Of a stretch of 64,000 bases of DNA, positions 11,534-22,454 are shown one piece after another (the stretch's first letter is position 1; each line of letters opens with the position of its first letter). The translations under genes were made by a program, and so were the position numbers. The notes under the pieces are model-generated. The model searched no databases, was not told the origin of the DNA, and saw only the letters and a program-made list of their open reading frames with translations. The stretch is from Dipteris shenzhenensis (lineage: Eukaryota; Polypodiophyta; Polypodiopsida; Gleicheniales), in NCBI GenBank assembly GCA_047967505.1, contig CM106539.1; one strand, given 5' to 3'.

Positions 11534-12331
11534 TCTCTAGCAACCCCTTTCTTCTGCTATGACATTCATGTCCAGCAGTGAGCCGAAAAGAGATGAAAGA
11601 TCCAGATTCTCTTCTTCACTTTGCACTGACTTCCACCGCTTCTGCCACAGCTCATTATCTTCATGATCTTCCTCTTTCAGTGCTACCATCAACCGTGCAA
11701 AGCATTTCTTCAACCGGACACCATTGACTCTCTTCGTATGTCTCTTGCCATCTAAATCAGTCAATTGATAAGTTCAATTTTCAAATTTCTTCTCCACTCT
11801 GTATAGACCTTCCCACTTGGTCTGAAAAGCTGTATGAAAAGTACTATCCAGTTTGCTATTGGATCTGAGAACCAAGTCTCCATCTTCGATTTCCTTTTTC
11901 TTAATTTTTGCATTTTCCAACTCTTGCCTCCGCATTTGCACTCTGGCATAATGCTCAAAAGCCAAATCCCTGTCTAACTACATATAACCCTCCAGAAGTA
12001 TTTTCTACAGTGTAATCTTAAAAGCATAGTATCCTCCACAAGCTCCTTCATGACTGGATGACAGTATATAATATATTTCTTCTCTCCAGGGCACTCTCCT
12101 CAAAATCTCATCAGCCCCTCTCATGTAAAGCTCATCATCAATCATCATATACCGTCTGCTCTTCCGTATGAAGTGATACTTCTGACTCCTCTTAAGCTCC
12201 TGAGGTAGATGTCTAGTAAGTAAGAAATCCACTATCTGAGCCAGGAATTCTCTCCCTCTGTACAGTGGATCTTCAAGCTTTACTATCACTGGATCTTGAT
12301 CACTCGTCTCCTGAGCCAATTCATGTGCCAT
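11534..12331 (-). pseudogene. Integrase remnant, catalytic core deleted
   Basis: 12331-12005 encodes the integrase N-terminal approach (FLLTRHLPQELKR, DDELYMRGADEILRRVP) and part of the HHCC zinc finger (SSSHEGACGG). The frame then stops. 11965-11537 encodes the region after the core (YARVQMRRQELENAKIKKK, DGDLVLRSN, KWEGLYRVEKKFE, QLTDLDGKRHTKRVNG), that is, the C-terminal DNA-binding part. The DDE core that should lie between them is absent, so a single internal deletion removed the catalytic domain. Without integrase in trans this copy cannot insert. Confidence 0.8.
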
Positions 12332-13138
12332 TTAATTATCCTCCCTTCGCACATGTTGGATATTCCATGCTGTAAATTGTTGAAGCAGCCTTCTTACTTT
12401 GGCTAGATACCCTCTCAACCTCGGGTTTCTTACTTGCCAACTTGAGAATCTCCCTTGATCATTATCTTCTGAATTTTCAGCTTTAGTGCAGCCAGTAACC
12501 CCTCATATAATGCTGCATACTCCGCCTCATTATTGCTTCCAGTTTCCAAATGAACTCCTTCCTTCTGAATCAGCTTGCTTTGAATTAGTAATCACATAGC
12601 CTCCTTTAACTTGATGTAAACTCTTCCTGTATGAGCCATCAAAATGCAAGATAGATGCTCTTGGAATGATAGCATGCTTCTCTTTATCTATCTCCTTCTC
12701 CACCTCTTTCACCAAAATGGGACCTTCTTTGTATGTTAACAGATCTACCAATGTGGCTCTGGAAGTGCTCTCCACCAGAAATGAGAGAGTATATTCTTGT
12801 AGCTCAACCAACCACTTCATCATGCTTCGAGAAAGTGTTGAATTATTAACTAGCTGAGGCAATAAAGGATAGCAAGTCAAAACAACAAATGGCTTCGAGA
12901 TAAGATATGCCCTGGACTTCCTGCAAGCATACACTAAGCTTGACAGAATCAGCTCTGCCTCTGTATATCTCCTCTCTACTTCTGTCTTAACTCTGCTATC
13001 ATAATACACATGCCTCATATAACGGGACTCCTCCCCTTTCTGCAATAAGATGGCTCCCACAGCATCTGATCCAAATGAAGGGTTCACATAAAAGGTCTGA
13101 GAGAAATCTAAAGCTTTCACACAAGCAATCTCTCCCAA
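12332..13138 (-). pseudogene. RT-linked RNase H plus second (archaeal-type) RNase H, Tat lineage
   Basis: 13138-12530 encodes first an RNase H attached to RT (FYVNPSFGSDAVGAILLQKG, then RRYTEAELILSSLVYACRK and the connection region). It then gives a second RNase H-like start, ASILHFDGSYRKS..., whose hydrophobic-FDG motif is that of the additional RNase H of Tat/Athila-like plant Gypsy elements. The second domain continues out of frame to about 12332 (LAQETS...). RNase H degrades the RNA strand during reverse transcription. Assignment to Tat rests on this doubled domain and on the long PR-RT spacer. Confidence 0.7.
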
Positions 13139-14767
13139 CTATTCCCTCACTCTATTGAACACTACTTTACAATTCTCACTCCATTGCAAAGGTTCTTCTT
13201 TCATAACTTGTTGCAAAGGATACAACAACTGAGAAACCAAATGTATGAACCTTGTCATATACTTCACTTTCTGCACAAAAGTCTGCAACTGTTTAGATGT
13301 AGAGAGAGCTGGAAGTAAGATAAGGGCTTTCACCTTCTCTGGATCAAGCTCAATGCCATTCTGAGACACTACATGTCCCAATAACTTCACTCTGGAGCAT
13401 TCCAAATGGCACTTCCGTTGATTAAATTGTCCTCCTGCTTCATCCATTCTGTGGAACACTTGATCGCTACCTCCATGCATGCTCTCTTTTGGAACTGTAT
13501 ACACATATATCATCCAAAAATGCTCTCACAAATTTACACTTCATCAGTACTCCTGATACCATGCCGGTGCATTCTTCAATCCAAATGGCACTACTCTGTA
13601 ACAAAAGCAACCCCAGGGTGTGATAAATGTAGTTTTGATTTGATCTTCCTCTGCAATTGAAATCTGAAAGTATCTAGATTATCTATCACACACACTGTAC
13701 TTTTCATACCCTGCCACTCTATCCAATATATCATCAATAAAAGGAAGAGGATAATGATTGCTTTTTGTTACCGCATTAAGAGGTTTGTAATCAATGCATA
13801 CTCTCCATCCTCCTGTGTGCTTGGGAATGATTACCACTGGACTACCCCAATCTGAATGCTCCACTGGATAAATCAGCCCTGCTTTGAGCAACTTATTTAA
13901 CTCCTCTCTTAGCATAGGCAAAAGCTCTCTATGTGTTCTCCTCAACTTCAAAAAAACAGGCCTGCTGCCTTCTTTTAGCTCAATGTGCATTGGCTCACAT
14001 CTGAAACCCCTGATCTCTTCATGTGAGGTAATAAACAGCTTTGGATATTGATGAATGACCTTCATATACTCCTCCTTCTCCACTTCTTCCAAAGTGGAAT
14101 TCAGCATGGACAGCAATATCTCTTCTCTCTCTGTCTGGGAAGGTGGGGGTTGCATCAAGTTATCCACGTCTTCAAGCTTACTCTCCTCCTGAGCTTCTTG
14201 TATCTCTGCTGCCTGCATTTCATATGCATCAGACTCTTTCAACAGAAATGATACTTGCTCCTCCTCCTCAGATGTAGTACTTTCTTCTTTCGTCTCACTG
14301 TCTGACTCCTCTTCCATGCTTGTTTCTTCTGGTTCTTCTTCTATTTCCCGTCTGCTGCTCATATCAAATTTCTTGGCCTTTCCCTTCTTATTATGCACTG
14401 TAATTGTACCCATCTTCCAGTTTTGTATTGCTCCCACCTGTCGGAACCAAGGTCTGCCCAAAATCAACCGGTATGCTCCCAAACCAGCAGGCATAATGTG
14501 GCAATTAATGCAACATGATACTCCAAAAGCATCCACTACTACTCCCATGCACCTACCCAGACACTTCACCTTCGCATGGTTTGCCAATCGGAGCCTAAAA
14601 TCTGAATGTGCATTCAATTTTAGCCCCAACCTCTCCATACATGCCTGAGTCATGACACTTATCTGTGCATCACCATCAACATATGCCTCTCCAACACTCA
14701 TACCTCCACACCCTGGATCCACTGCCGGACATAAATCTGGAAGATCTTCTACCGATATCATCTCCAT
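13139..14767 (-). pseudogene. Gypsy protease and reverse transcriptase of the Tat-like element
   Basis: Opens with a protease: YVDGDAQISVMTQACMERLG at the active site, where the usual D-G/S-G-A is altered, then AYRLILGRPWFRQ. An acidic Glu/Ser linker follows, then RT: LLPMLREELNKLLKAGLIYP, DWGSPVVIIPKHTGGWRVCI, NHYPLPFIDDILDRVAG. The frame breaks at 13679. In other frames CYRVVPFGLKNAPA and AFLDDICVYSSKREHAW (13590-13480) show that the catalytic DD is still encoded. The RT thumb region continues in 13513-13139. One to two frameshifts and a stop interrupt it. Confidence 0.85.
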
Positions 14768-15031
14768 CTCTCCTCTTGTAGGTTCCTACTCATTGCTTTT
14801 CCTGAGATTAGCCAACTTTTTCCATTCTCTCTTGAGCTTTGGGCACAAACCAAGTAACTGTGCAAAAGTTATATTGGCTGTCATTCATCAGTGTGTATTC
14901 CTCCTGTCCTTAACCAATATACAAATATGAAGTTTTGTAATGTTTCTTGGGGCTCCAACTCTTCTTTTTAGGAGACTGAGGGCTGAGATCAAACTCCACA
15001 CGCTTCCCTTTTTTTTAGAGGGTCCATTTTC

Positions 15032-16386
15032 TCATGTTGCACTCCTTGTTCTCTGTGCCACTGGCATGATCTTCGGAATAGTCTTCACCCTAATCAGGCC
15101 GATTGCCTTTCCTTTTCCTTTATCTTCCCATTTGACTCCACTGGTAGAGGGCTGACTCAAATCCTTCACTTTCACATTAAAGTCTCCTGACCTATTATTT
15201 GTCTTCTGCATTACAGGATAAACTTCTCCAGCTACTCTTACCGGTTTATCACAATGAGGGCTGATATGTCCCCACTCTCCACAGTTCCAGTACTTCACAT
15301 TGTTCATGTATCCCCATCCTCTACCTATTCCAGCTGAATTTCCTTCACTCCCAGCCTGTTCATCTCTCATGTTATTTTGCACACCTCGGCCTCTTCCTCT
15401 TCCTGCAGTCTCCATCCAAATCAAGCTGAGTGACTTCATAAGCTCTACAGCATCATGCAAGTCCTTCTTTAGGGAATCATCCTGCACAGGAACAGACACC
15501 GGCTCTCTCTCAGCATAAGCCTTTATTACTTCTGGACTACCAATCAGATTCTTAGGGTCCTCTTGCATGCCAAGTTGCCTCAGCCTCTTGACCTTCCATT
15601 CTCTCTCCCTGGCCACTCTGACTGCATCCTCAAAACTATCTAGATTCTTCAGCTCCACTTTCAATCTGAGTGTAGGCTTCAGGCCAGCTATGAAACGATC
15701 ACGCTTAATCATCTAAGGCAGTTCCTCTGGAACAAGAGCTTCACACCATAAACTCCATAATCTCCCAAACTGAATTAGATACTGATTCACATCTTGCTCT
15801 TCCTCCTGTCTCACTTTGCACAGCTCTTTCCAAACTTCATTAGGGCTCCTAGCTTGTGCAAACCGTGCAAGGAAGGCTGCTCTCACCACTGTATACTCCG
15901 GATTTTGTTGCTAAGGATGAGCAGTCCTGAAGGTAGCAATTTGAGTCTGCAGCCATGCTTTTGCATCTCCCTGCAAGCAATAATTCATGATCTGAAACAA
16001 AATCTCAAGGGTTGCCCTATCTTTTATAAGTGCTGTAAATTCCATCTTTTCCAGGAACCTTACTGCATTCTCATACGGCATCCCCCAGAACTCTGGAAAG
16101 TCCTGTGCCATCCTCACAATCCTACAACTGCCACACCCTGGCCTATCTCAACCACAACAAAACTGGAAAGCAACAAAGCAATACACTACTGAAGAAGCTC
16201 ACTCTGCATCCGAAGAGCATTCTTTTTCCTACGGGCAAGCACTTTCAGAGCTCTCTGCCCTTTGGCACAGAGTCGGATTACACGTAGCTGGACTTCAATG
16301 CATCTATCCTTCCTCTGACCACACCCTCCGCACCACTCACAGTAAATCACTCTCATGTGTGCATTTCTCCCCATTGCTTGCAACAC
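15032..16386 (-). pseudogene. Gag of the Tat-like element with damaged zinc knuckle
   Basis: Gag packages the element RNA into virus-like particles. 16117-15911 holds the capsid-like start (FPEFWGMPYENAVRFLEKME, YCLQGDAKAWLQTQ). After a stop it continues with FLARFAQARSPNEVWKEL, and after a second stop with 15712-15032 (FIAGLKPTLRLKVELKN...). The nucleocapsid motif reads KYWNCGEWGHISPHC. The first Cys of CX2CX4HX4C is Tyr, so the zinc knuckle has lost a ligand. At least two in-frame stops (near 15913 and 15714) block full-length translation. Confidence 0.82.
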
Positions 16387-16791
16387 AGCTCAGAACATCT
16401 GCTCTTTCGGTCTTGTAAACTGAAGTGATCTCCTCCTCCGTGGAGGCACCAAAACGTGGATGGACAAAAGCTGTAGAGCCTAGACCGCCTTCACAGCCAC
16501 CCTCATCCACATTTAAAGCAAACGAGCAACTCAATCACTAGGTAAAAGGTATTCATTCGAAATCCTTGTCTCTACACCTCTCTACATTCAGTTCATACAC
16601 TGGCCACATTTCCTCCCAAAGCCAAACAACCTCAAAAAGAACCCAAAGGACTACACAGCTCAAGACAAGCTCTCCTACTGACTGAGATCAAGCTCAGAAA
16701 ATACATAGAAGACCCATGAAACATAAATCCCAAGAAAATGACAACTTCAGAACTGCATAACTGCCATGAACACTTCCTAACAGCTCAAGGT

Positions 16792-16808
16792 ATAAACAAC
16801 CATGCTCA
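16792..16808. other. Target-site duplication, left copy (LINE)
   Basis: Left copy of the 16-17-bp direct repeat flanking the LINE; the right copy is at 20717-20733. Whether the first A belongs to the TSD or to the poly(A) tail is ambiguous. Confidence 0.9.
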
Positions 16809-17429
16809 ATCATACTCTTTGTCTTGCTGCGAACGCCCCCCCCCTCCCCCGCTCCCGTCTACCCCCCCCTCGCGCTGTGCGGCCCCCTCCTCCTTCGCCG
16901 TCGCCTCCCGCCGCGCCCCTCCGTCCCCCTCTCTTCCCTCTCCGCCCGCCATCCCCCCCCCGCTCCGCTCCTCCCCTCTCCGCTCTCCGTCCTCTCCCCG
17001 CCTCCCCCCCCTCGCGTTGCGCTACCACCCCCCCCACCCCCTCCTCCCCCCCCCGCTGCAGCGCAATGCTGCCCCCCCCCTCCCCCTCCTTCCTCGCCTC
17101 TCCTCCCCGCCCCCTCTCGTGCTGCGCTGCCACACCCCCTCCCTTTCCCCCCTCCTCTTCCCCGCCCTGCGCTGCGCTGCCCCCCCCCTCTCTCCTCCTT
17201 CCTTCCCCCTCCGCCACCCGCTCCCTCTCCACCACCTCTCCCCCCCCGCTTCCCCGTACCTCTCCATCCCTCCCTCTTTCCTCCCCCGCCTCCGTACCAC
17301 TCCCCCCCTCCTTCGTCTCTGCCATTTCCTTCTCACTCCCCCGCCTTTGGAGCGTTCGCAGTTTGTCGGTGCAGTATGGCGGCCAAGAGCCCAGACGGAC
17401 CCCCCCCCCTCCATCAGCCTACCGCGTAA

Positions 17430-18977
17430 CACTCACAGAGTATCAGGTCTCCTAAGAGAGTCATTGGCTACGCCCCTTCACGAGCAGACATCAGGGACTG
17501 GTTCCAGTCCACCCTCTACCTTGAGGACAGCCACATTGAGGAGGTTGCACTCATGGGACGTGGTATCTTCTGGCTCAAGCTCTCCTCAGCACAGGCTGCG
17601 AGCGATATAGTCAGACAATCCCCTACTTCTGTGGGTGGGAAGATCATCCTTATGGTCCCATGGTATAGGGGTTTCAGTGTAGCGGACTTCAATGCCCGCT
17701 TCCGCATTCCTCGCCAACCAGTTACCCTCATTTTCCCAGGCCTCGCAACCGAGCTTCGCCCGATCATCAAGGACCTGGGGGCGCACTTTGGCTGGCTCAT
17801 GCAGGACACCTTCGTTGATGCGACGGCAGCCCAAGGGGTGCCACATGTCAAAGTGGCAGTCCTAGATCCGCAGAGTATCCCCTCGGAGTTCGAGATTGAG
17901 ACGGACACAGGTGTGGTGATGCAGCGCATTATGGTCACTGGTCGCCCAGATCAGTGTCTGAGATGCCACGGCTTCGAGCACCAAGCGCGCTCCTGCCCTC
18001 GCTTCATGAGGACAGAACCTCAGAAGGCCCCCATCCAAGCAACTCAGGATCCCCCCCGCCAGGCATCGACACCCCCTCCCGAAGGGGAAGGCTGGACTGA
18101 GGTTAAAAGAAAACGGAAAGGAAACAAAGCAGGACCAAAAAAGCCTTCCCATCTACAGCAAGAGCCCCCCCCTGTGGTCACCAATCAGCAACAGCCCGGT
18201 AAGGGGAAGGAGAAAGGAAAGGAGAAGATCAGCCAGCCTCCCCCTCATCCTTCACCCCGCCCTCCCTCCCCTCCCCCCTCCTCCTCGGTCCCCCTACCTC
18301 CACCCCCTCCAGGATCCCCCCCAGCACCGGTGGTTTCTGCTCCCCTCTCTCCCTCGAGCATGATCCCGAGGGAACCCCCCTCTCCGCCTGCGCCACCTGC
18401 GGCCTCGAAGCCAGCACAGACCTCCCCCGCGCCTATCCTTCCTGGCCCGGCAGAGGGGAGAGGCCCTTCCCTGCAGATGGCCAGCACTACTCCAGCTTGT
18501 TCGACAGCCAGCACCCCTCTCTCTGGTTCAGACTCCTCATCCTCGTCCCCACACCCAAGGGCTTCTCCTAGAGCTCTACCTTTGGAGTTTTACAGAGTAG
18601 GACCTTGGGATTATTTGGATGCAGCGGGTATTGGCTCCTTCCCTGCATGCCTAGACATCAGCATCTTCTTCCTCCGAAAGGGGGCGGAGGGTAAGGTGTC
18701 CGTTCTTGCCCCCCACGATGGTCCTAGCTATTCCTTCACTATCACCAGTGACGGGAATGAGCAATGGACGAATGAAAATGTTTGGGAGACGATTCGAGAT
18801 CAGTCCCAGGAGCAGGTGCAGGACTGGATCGGTAGCAGAGCAGCGGAGCTTCTTCAGCAACAGTGGAAGGAGGGTGACGTTCGTCTGAGATGGCGCCACA
18901 GCGCCAAACGATTCCGCCTTTTGGTCATTATTTGGCCGCCTCTGGAGTGGGTCTACGCAGGAGGGCTCCGCCCGTGA
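17430..18977 (+). pseudogene. LINE ORF1: DUF4283-type RNA-binding protein with zinc knuckle
   Basis: ORF1 proteins bind LINE RNA in the ribonucleoprotein. The frame is open from about 17430; the first ATG in frame is 17553, but DUF4283-like sequence (GYAPSRADIRDWFQSTLYLE, EEVALMGRGIFWLKL) begins before it, so the original start was upstream. Next come PWYRGFSVADF and FPGLATELRPIIKDLGAHFG, then a CX2CX4HX4C knuckle, CLRCHGFEHQARSC (near 17957-17998). A long Pro/Ser-rich tail (18030-18570) and a compact C-terminal domain end at TGA 18975-18977. The frame itself is intact from 17553. The 5' end may be altered. Confidence 0.8.
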
Positions 18978-19224
18978 AGGACCTCAGAGGTAGCGGGCTT
19001 CTACAGTATTTCCCTGGCAGAGGCGTCGAGTTGATTAGAGAGAGCTTACCACCATGGGACGAAGGGCCTCTCCCTCTGTTGAAGGTTTTAGAGGATATGT
19101 CCGATGATCCGGCCTCACCTTCGAAACCCTCACAGAAGCGCCTTCGTCTGCACACTGGACATCCTCCGACCACCTCGACATCGACCGCAAGCAGACAGCT
19201 GTTTGTGGCCCATCTCCCCTCTTC

Positions 19225-19630
19225 ATGAGTATACGCATTATCTCTTGGAACGTCAACGGGTTCCACTCATCAGGAACCCGCGGCCCCAGGAAGATGGTGC
19301 TCAGACAGGAGCTCCAGCCAGCCTTGGTGGGAAGGGTAGATGTGCTCCTATTGCAGGAACACAAGCTTTCGGCTTCTCAAACCAGTAATTGTGGGAAGGT
19401 CCTCACAGGACGCTCCCACACCTATTGGGAACCTTCGATTGGCGAGCAGGGGAGGAGCGGGGGTGTCTGTACCTCCATCGACGCTTCTCTAGTTCAGCCT
19501 GTGTGTGGTTTTGGCACCCTGATCCCAGAACGAGCGCTTTGGGTGGGCTTGAATCGACCCCCAGCTTCCCTGGCAGCGCCTTCGCATCATAGGACTGCAA
19601 GGGAAAACGTGGCATATAGACCCCCTGATT
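19225..19630 (+). pseudogene. LINE ORF2 N-terminus: AP-type endonuclease, truncated
   Basis: Begins MSIRIISWNVNGFHSSGTRG, the first block of the exonuclease/endonuclease/phosphatase fold (catalytic Asn in WNVNG), with the second block VDVLLLQEHKLS holding the catalytic Glu. This enzyme nicks the target to prime reverse transcription. The domain is cut after about 130 residues, near LRIIGLQG (about 19590, in a shifted frame). The GDFN and SDH blocks that complete the active site are absent. It joins directly to the C-terminal part of ORF2. Confidence 0.85.
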
Positions 19631-20587
19631 ATGCAGGACCAGGACTGGAGACTCTGGATCTGGGAGGGCCGTTCCTTGACAGAGGTGGAGTGGGACCCAA
19701 GGGAGTGGCGCTGGCCACCATTGGAGACCTCAGAGAACCCTACCCCCTTCTTCTCTTACAGTGCACGTACTGGTAGGCGTGCTCTTGGGGCTCTCCAGAG
19801 CGAGATACCCACACAGGCACATAGTTGGTATGCCCAAGGGATATCTCTGGTCTTTCTTCGCACATTCTGGAAGACTCTTTGGGCAAGCTGGCAGCCGAGG
19901 AAGATCTCTTACTTTCTTTGGATGGTGGCCCACAAGGGGCTACCAGTTGGCAGCTGGCTGAGGCAGATGGGGCAGGAGGGGCACTGCCAGATGTGTTTTC
20001 AGGAGGAGTCGTCCCTGAAGCACTGCCTTTGGAGCTGCTCGCATGCTCAGACAGTTTGGAAGGGAGTCATGGGGATCTTAGCGAGGGCTGCACCCGAGCT
20101 AGGACCGGTCACTTGGGGAGCCGTTTGCTGGTGCAGCACCAAGATGGGACATCACTTGGCTTATGAGTTCTCTAGGCAGGATCCAGTTTTCTTCATCACG
20201 CAGGCCACCTGGGCATACATGGACAGCTTCCCTTGGCATCTGACAGAGACAGATGCAGGAGCAATGACTCGGCACCCAGTTTGGGAGATCATAGGGAGCA
20301 TTGCAGGCTGGCATATCTGGACTTCCAGATGCGCACAGACCTTAGGAGATCAGGCTTCTTCTGCTACCCAGACCCTAGCAGACATTTGGAGCACGATCAT
20401 TCACACGCTCAAGGGTCAGTGGGATCAGATTCAGGGGGAGTCCCGGGCAGGGAAGGAGAAGAGACGGCGCTTCCTTCGCGACTGGGACCACCGAGAGCTG
20501 TTCTTCCAGCACTCTGCTCAGAGTCTTCAATGGCATTACTCCCCCCCACCGTGGCTGTTTGTCCACTCTCCGATGATTATGCCCTGA
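19631..20587 (+). pseudogene. LINE ORF2 C-terminus: zinc-binding RVT region
   Basis: 318-codon open frame that starts inside ORF2. It contains FFSYSARTGRRAL, FWKTLWASWQPRKISYFLWM, HKGLPVGSWLRQMG, CQMCFQEESSLKHCLWSC and TVWKGV. This is the zf-RVT domain seen after the reverse transcriptase of plant L1 elements (W..........K..FLW....LP......C..C....E...H....C). RT itself, including the catalytic FADD, is missing. The frame ends about 120 bp before the A tail, as expected for the end of ORF2. Its lack of stops suggests that the deletion and insertion are not ancient. Confidence 0.85.
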
Positions 20588-20716
20588 GAGGCTTGTAATT
20601 AGTATTTTGGTTCCTCGGGCTGTATCCATTTTGTGATTGCAGCCCGCTGGCCTTTAGGCCCTCTTGTACTCTCGTTTTCAAGCAATATAACTAGCACTTT
20701 TTGCGCAAAAAAAAAA

Positions 20717-20733
20717 ATAAACAACCATGCTCA
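20717..20733. other. Target-site duplication, right copy (LINE)
   Basis: Right copy of the direct repeat, immediately after the LINE A-tail. LTR sequence resumes without loss at 20734 (tatctcccttgac), matching the other LTR near 10070. Confidence 0.9.
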
Positions 20734-21603
20734 TATCTCCCTTGACAAAATCCGTCAAAAACAGCCCCGGATTTCTTTGACTTCAAGTAGCATATGCTCA
20801 AACTACCACCTTGTAAGAGAACCTACACTATGAGCTATACAAGCATGTTATGTAATAGCACCTTGGACTCCATGAAGTCCACTTTTCATCACTTAAATGC
20901 TGCCCATAGTCTCGTCATCACAAGCAAGGCTTCTTCTATAATCAACAATGGACACCGGGTTTGCTATAGCCAGCCACCCTCAAGCTCCTATCAAGATCCT
21001 TGAAAACATAAAGTGAGGAAAACACCCGACACAGCTTGCCATAACTGGAGCTCTTCACTGTCAAAGTCCTCGCAAATGCATCAGTCACCCATCATTTTCA
21101 AGAGATTATAGTTGCCCGTCAACTTCTCAGCTCACAGAGCACACATGCCATCGATCAAGGCACTCCCGACCTGCTTCATAGCAACGCCATATCCAAATCC
21201 AGAAGCTCCAGCTCGTCAGTAGCGACATCCCCGATCAAACAGGAAGCTACCTTGTCACTTTCAAGCCTCAGGCACGCACTGTTTATTTCTTGCTCACAGA
21301 GCACACTGAGCTTCCATCGCCCGACTATGGCTTTCACACTATGTTTGATATTACCCAGCATCCTTTCCCCAACTCTCCAGCAGTGTTATGGCATGCTTTA
21401 TTCCTTCGTGGTTCTCCCTTTGCTTTCTTAGTCTCTCCAAGAGCTCTGTTTTTTTGAGAGTGTCCGTAACTCAATGCCACCACCCACTAGCTATGTACAT
21501 AGCTATGTACCTATTCATCAGCATGCAACAAGTGGAAAACATATTTACAATTTTATCTACACAACGTTTCAGCACTACCCGTCCATACAACAATACAGTC
21601 AAC

Positions 21604-21938
21604 CGTACTGTTTGTCGCCGTACATTCCTTACATCTTCAGCGCTATTCCGTCTGTACAGTAGCAGTCCTTCCAGTGGAGACATCCGTACAACTCGAGGTG
21701 TCCGTACTGTAGTACGGACTGTCGGTCCGTACTTATAGACCAGCCACTATTGCGTACAACTGCGCCACTCTGCCAGTCCGTACAACGTACCTGCATTCCG
21801 TACCGTACCCGCCATTCTGTACAAACACCCACCAGCAGTCGTCGTCCGTACATTTGTACAGCTTCCATACAGTCGACCGCACTTCAGCCGTACAGGTCCC
21901 GTTAGTTGTCCGTACAGCCGTGCAGTCCGTACTGTACG
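21604..21938 (+). promoter_or_regulatory. GTAC-rich array in the Copia A leader (SBP-like sites)
   Basis: I count 19 GTAC tetramers in about 335 bp, mostly in 'tCCGTACa' contexts with irregular spacing. Three match TNCGTACAA, the consensus of plant SBP-box (SPL/CRR1) factors: 21683-21691, 21751-21759 and 21777-21785. Copy B carries the same array in the same place, so it belongs to the element. A regulatory role is inference. Confidence 0.6.
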
Positions 21939-22454
21939 AGCTGTTGCAGGTCTTCAAAGCAGGGTACTTGCACAGGGTACTCTAGCAAGGTGGTTGTTTG
22001 CAAGATTTTCTTTGCAGGTGGACCTTAGGAGTTTTTGTCGGGCATTTGTGCAGAGAGCCATTGTTTGGCCAGCATTTTGGGTGCACATTTGGGGCTTTTG
22101 CATCTTTTGTAGAGAATTGCAAAAATTTGGGGCTTTTAATTGATTTGCCCCGTTCAGGTGCAATTTCTTGCAGAAATTTGGGACTCTTGGCTTTCGGATG
22201 CAATTTTGCAATTGAAAGACCATTTGGGAGATTTGCAAGCAATTTTGGACTCAGTGTGAGTCAAATTGCAGACTTTTGCCACTTCTTGCAGATTTTTGGG
22301 CATTTGCAGAACATTGTGGTGCATTTCAAGGCTGTGACAATACTTGTCACTGTGGGCAGATTTTTCTTTGGCAGACTCTGGTTGTGCATTTTACATCCCA
22401 GGAAGGGATTTTACTTGTCCAGTTTGCTGTGTTTTTTTGAGTTTTTTGGCAAAA

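Larger units (their letters stand above)
16809..20716 (+). mobile_element. L1-type LINE, internally deleted, with target-site duplication
   Basis: About 3.9 kb inserted in the Gypsy LTR. It has a C/T-rich 5' region (16836-17330), an ORF1, remnants of ORF2 and a 3' end TTGCGC followed by an A run. The flanks repeat 'ataaacaaccatgctca' (16792-16808 and 20717-20733). The undisturbed LTR copy shows the same string once, near 10053, which proves the insertion. Full plant L1 elements are usually 6-7 kb; the whole RT and the end of the endonuclease are missing. Both ends appear intact. Confidence 0.92.
9730..21563 (-). mobile_element. Tat-like Ty3/Gypsy element with two LTRs, split by a LINE
   Basis: The 9730-11533 segment recurs, in blocks, at 16472-21563. 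Both start near 'gtagagcctagaccgccttc' and end 'ttacaattttatc(c/t)acaca'. Between them lies gag-PR-RT-RNaseH-integrase in minus-strand order, so the right repeat is the 5' LTR and the left the 3' LTR. On the minus strand the LTR begins TGTGT and ends CTACA (changed to CTACT in the left copy). A purine run (agaagaaagggg) ends about 10 nt before the 3' LTR and can serve as polypurine tract. No clear PBS or 5-bp TSD was found: the flanks 'ctagc' and 'acgtt' differ. Frameshifts, stops and loss of the integrase core make it non-autonomous. Confidence 0.88.
16472..21563 (-). repeat. 5' LTR of the Tat-like element, interrupted by a LINE
   Basis: LTR sequence occupies 16472-16808 and 20734-21563. With the LINE and its duplicated target removed the LTR is about 1.17 kb, versus 1.80 kb for the left copy. 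The difference is two missing blocks near 21344 and near 21450. The indels and point differences suggest the element is old. Confidence 0.88.

Noticed and set aside
16836-17432. Long overlapping Pro/Ser-rich (+) and Gly/Glu/Arg-rich (-) open frames
   Set aside because: The sequence is almost pure C/T with few possible stops. It is the 5' region of the LINE, and no frame has domain content.
18890-19228. Separate gene between LINE ORF1 and ORF2
   Set aside because: Overlaps the end of ORF1 in another frame and has no domain; it is the inter-ORF region.
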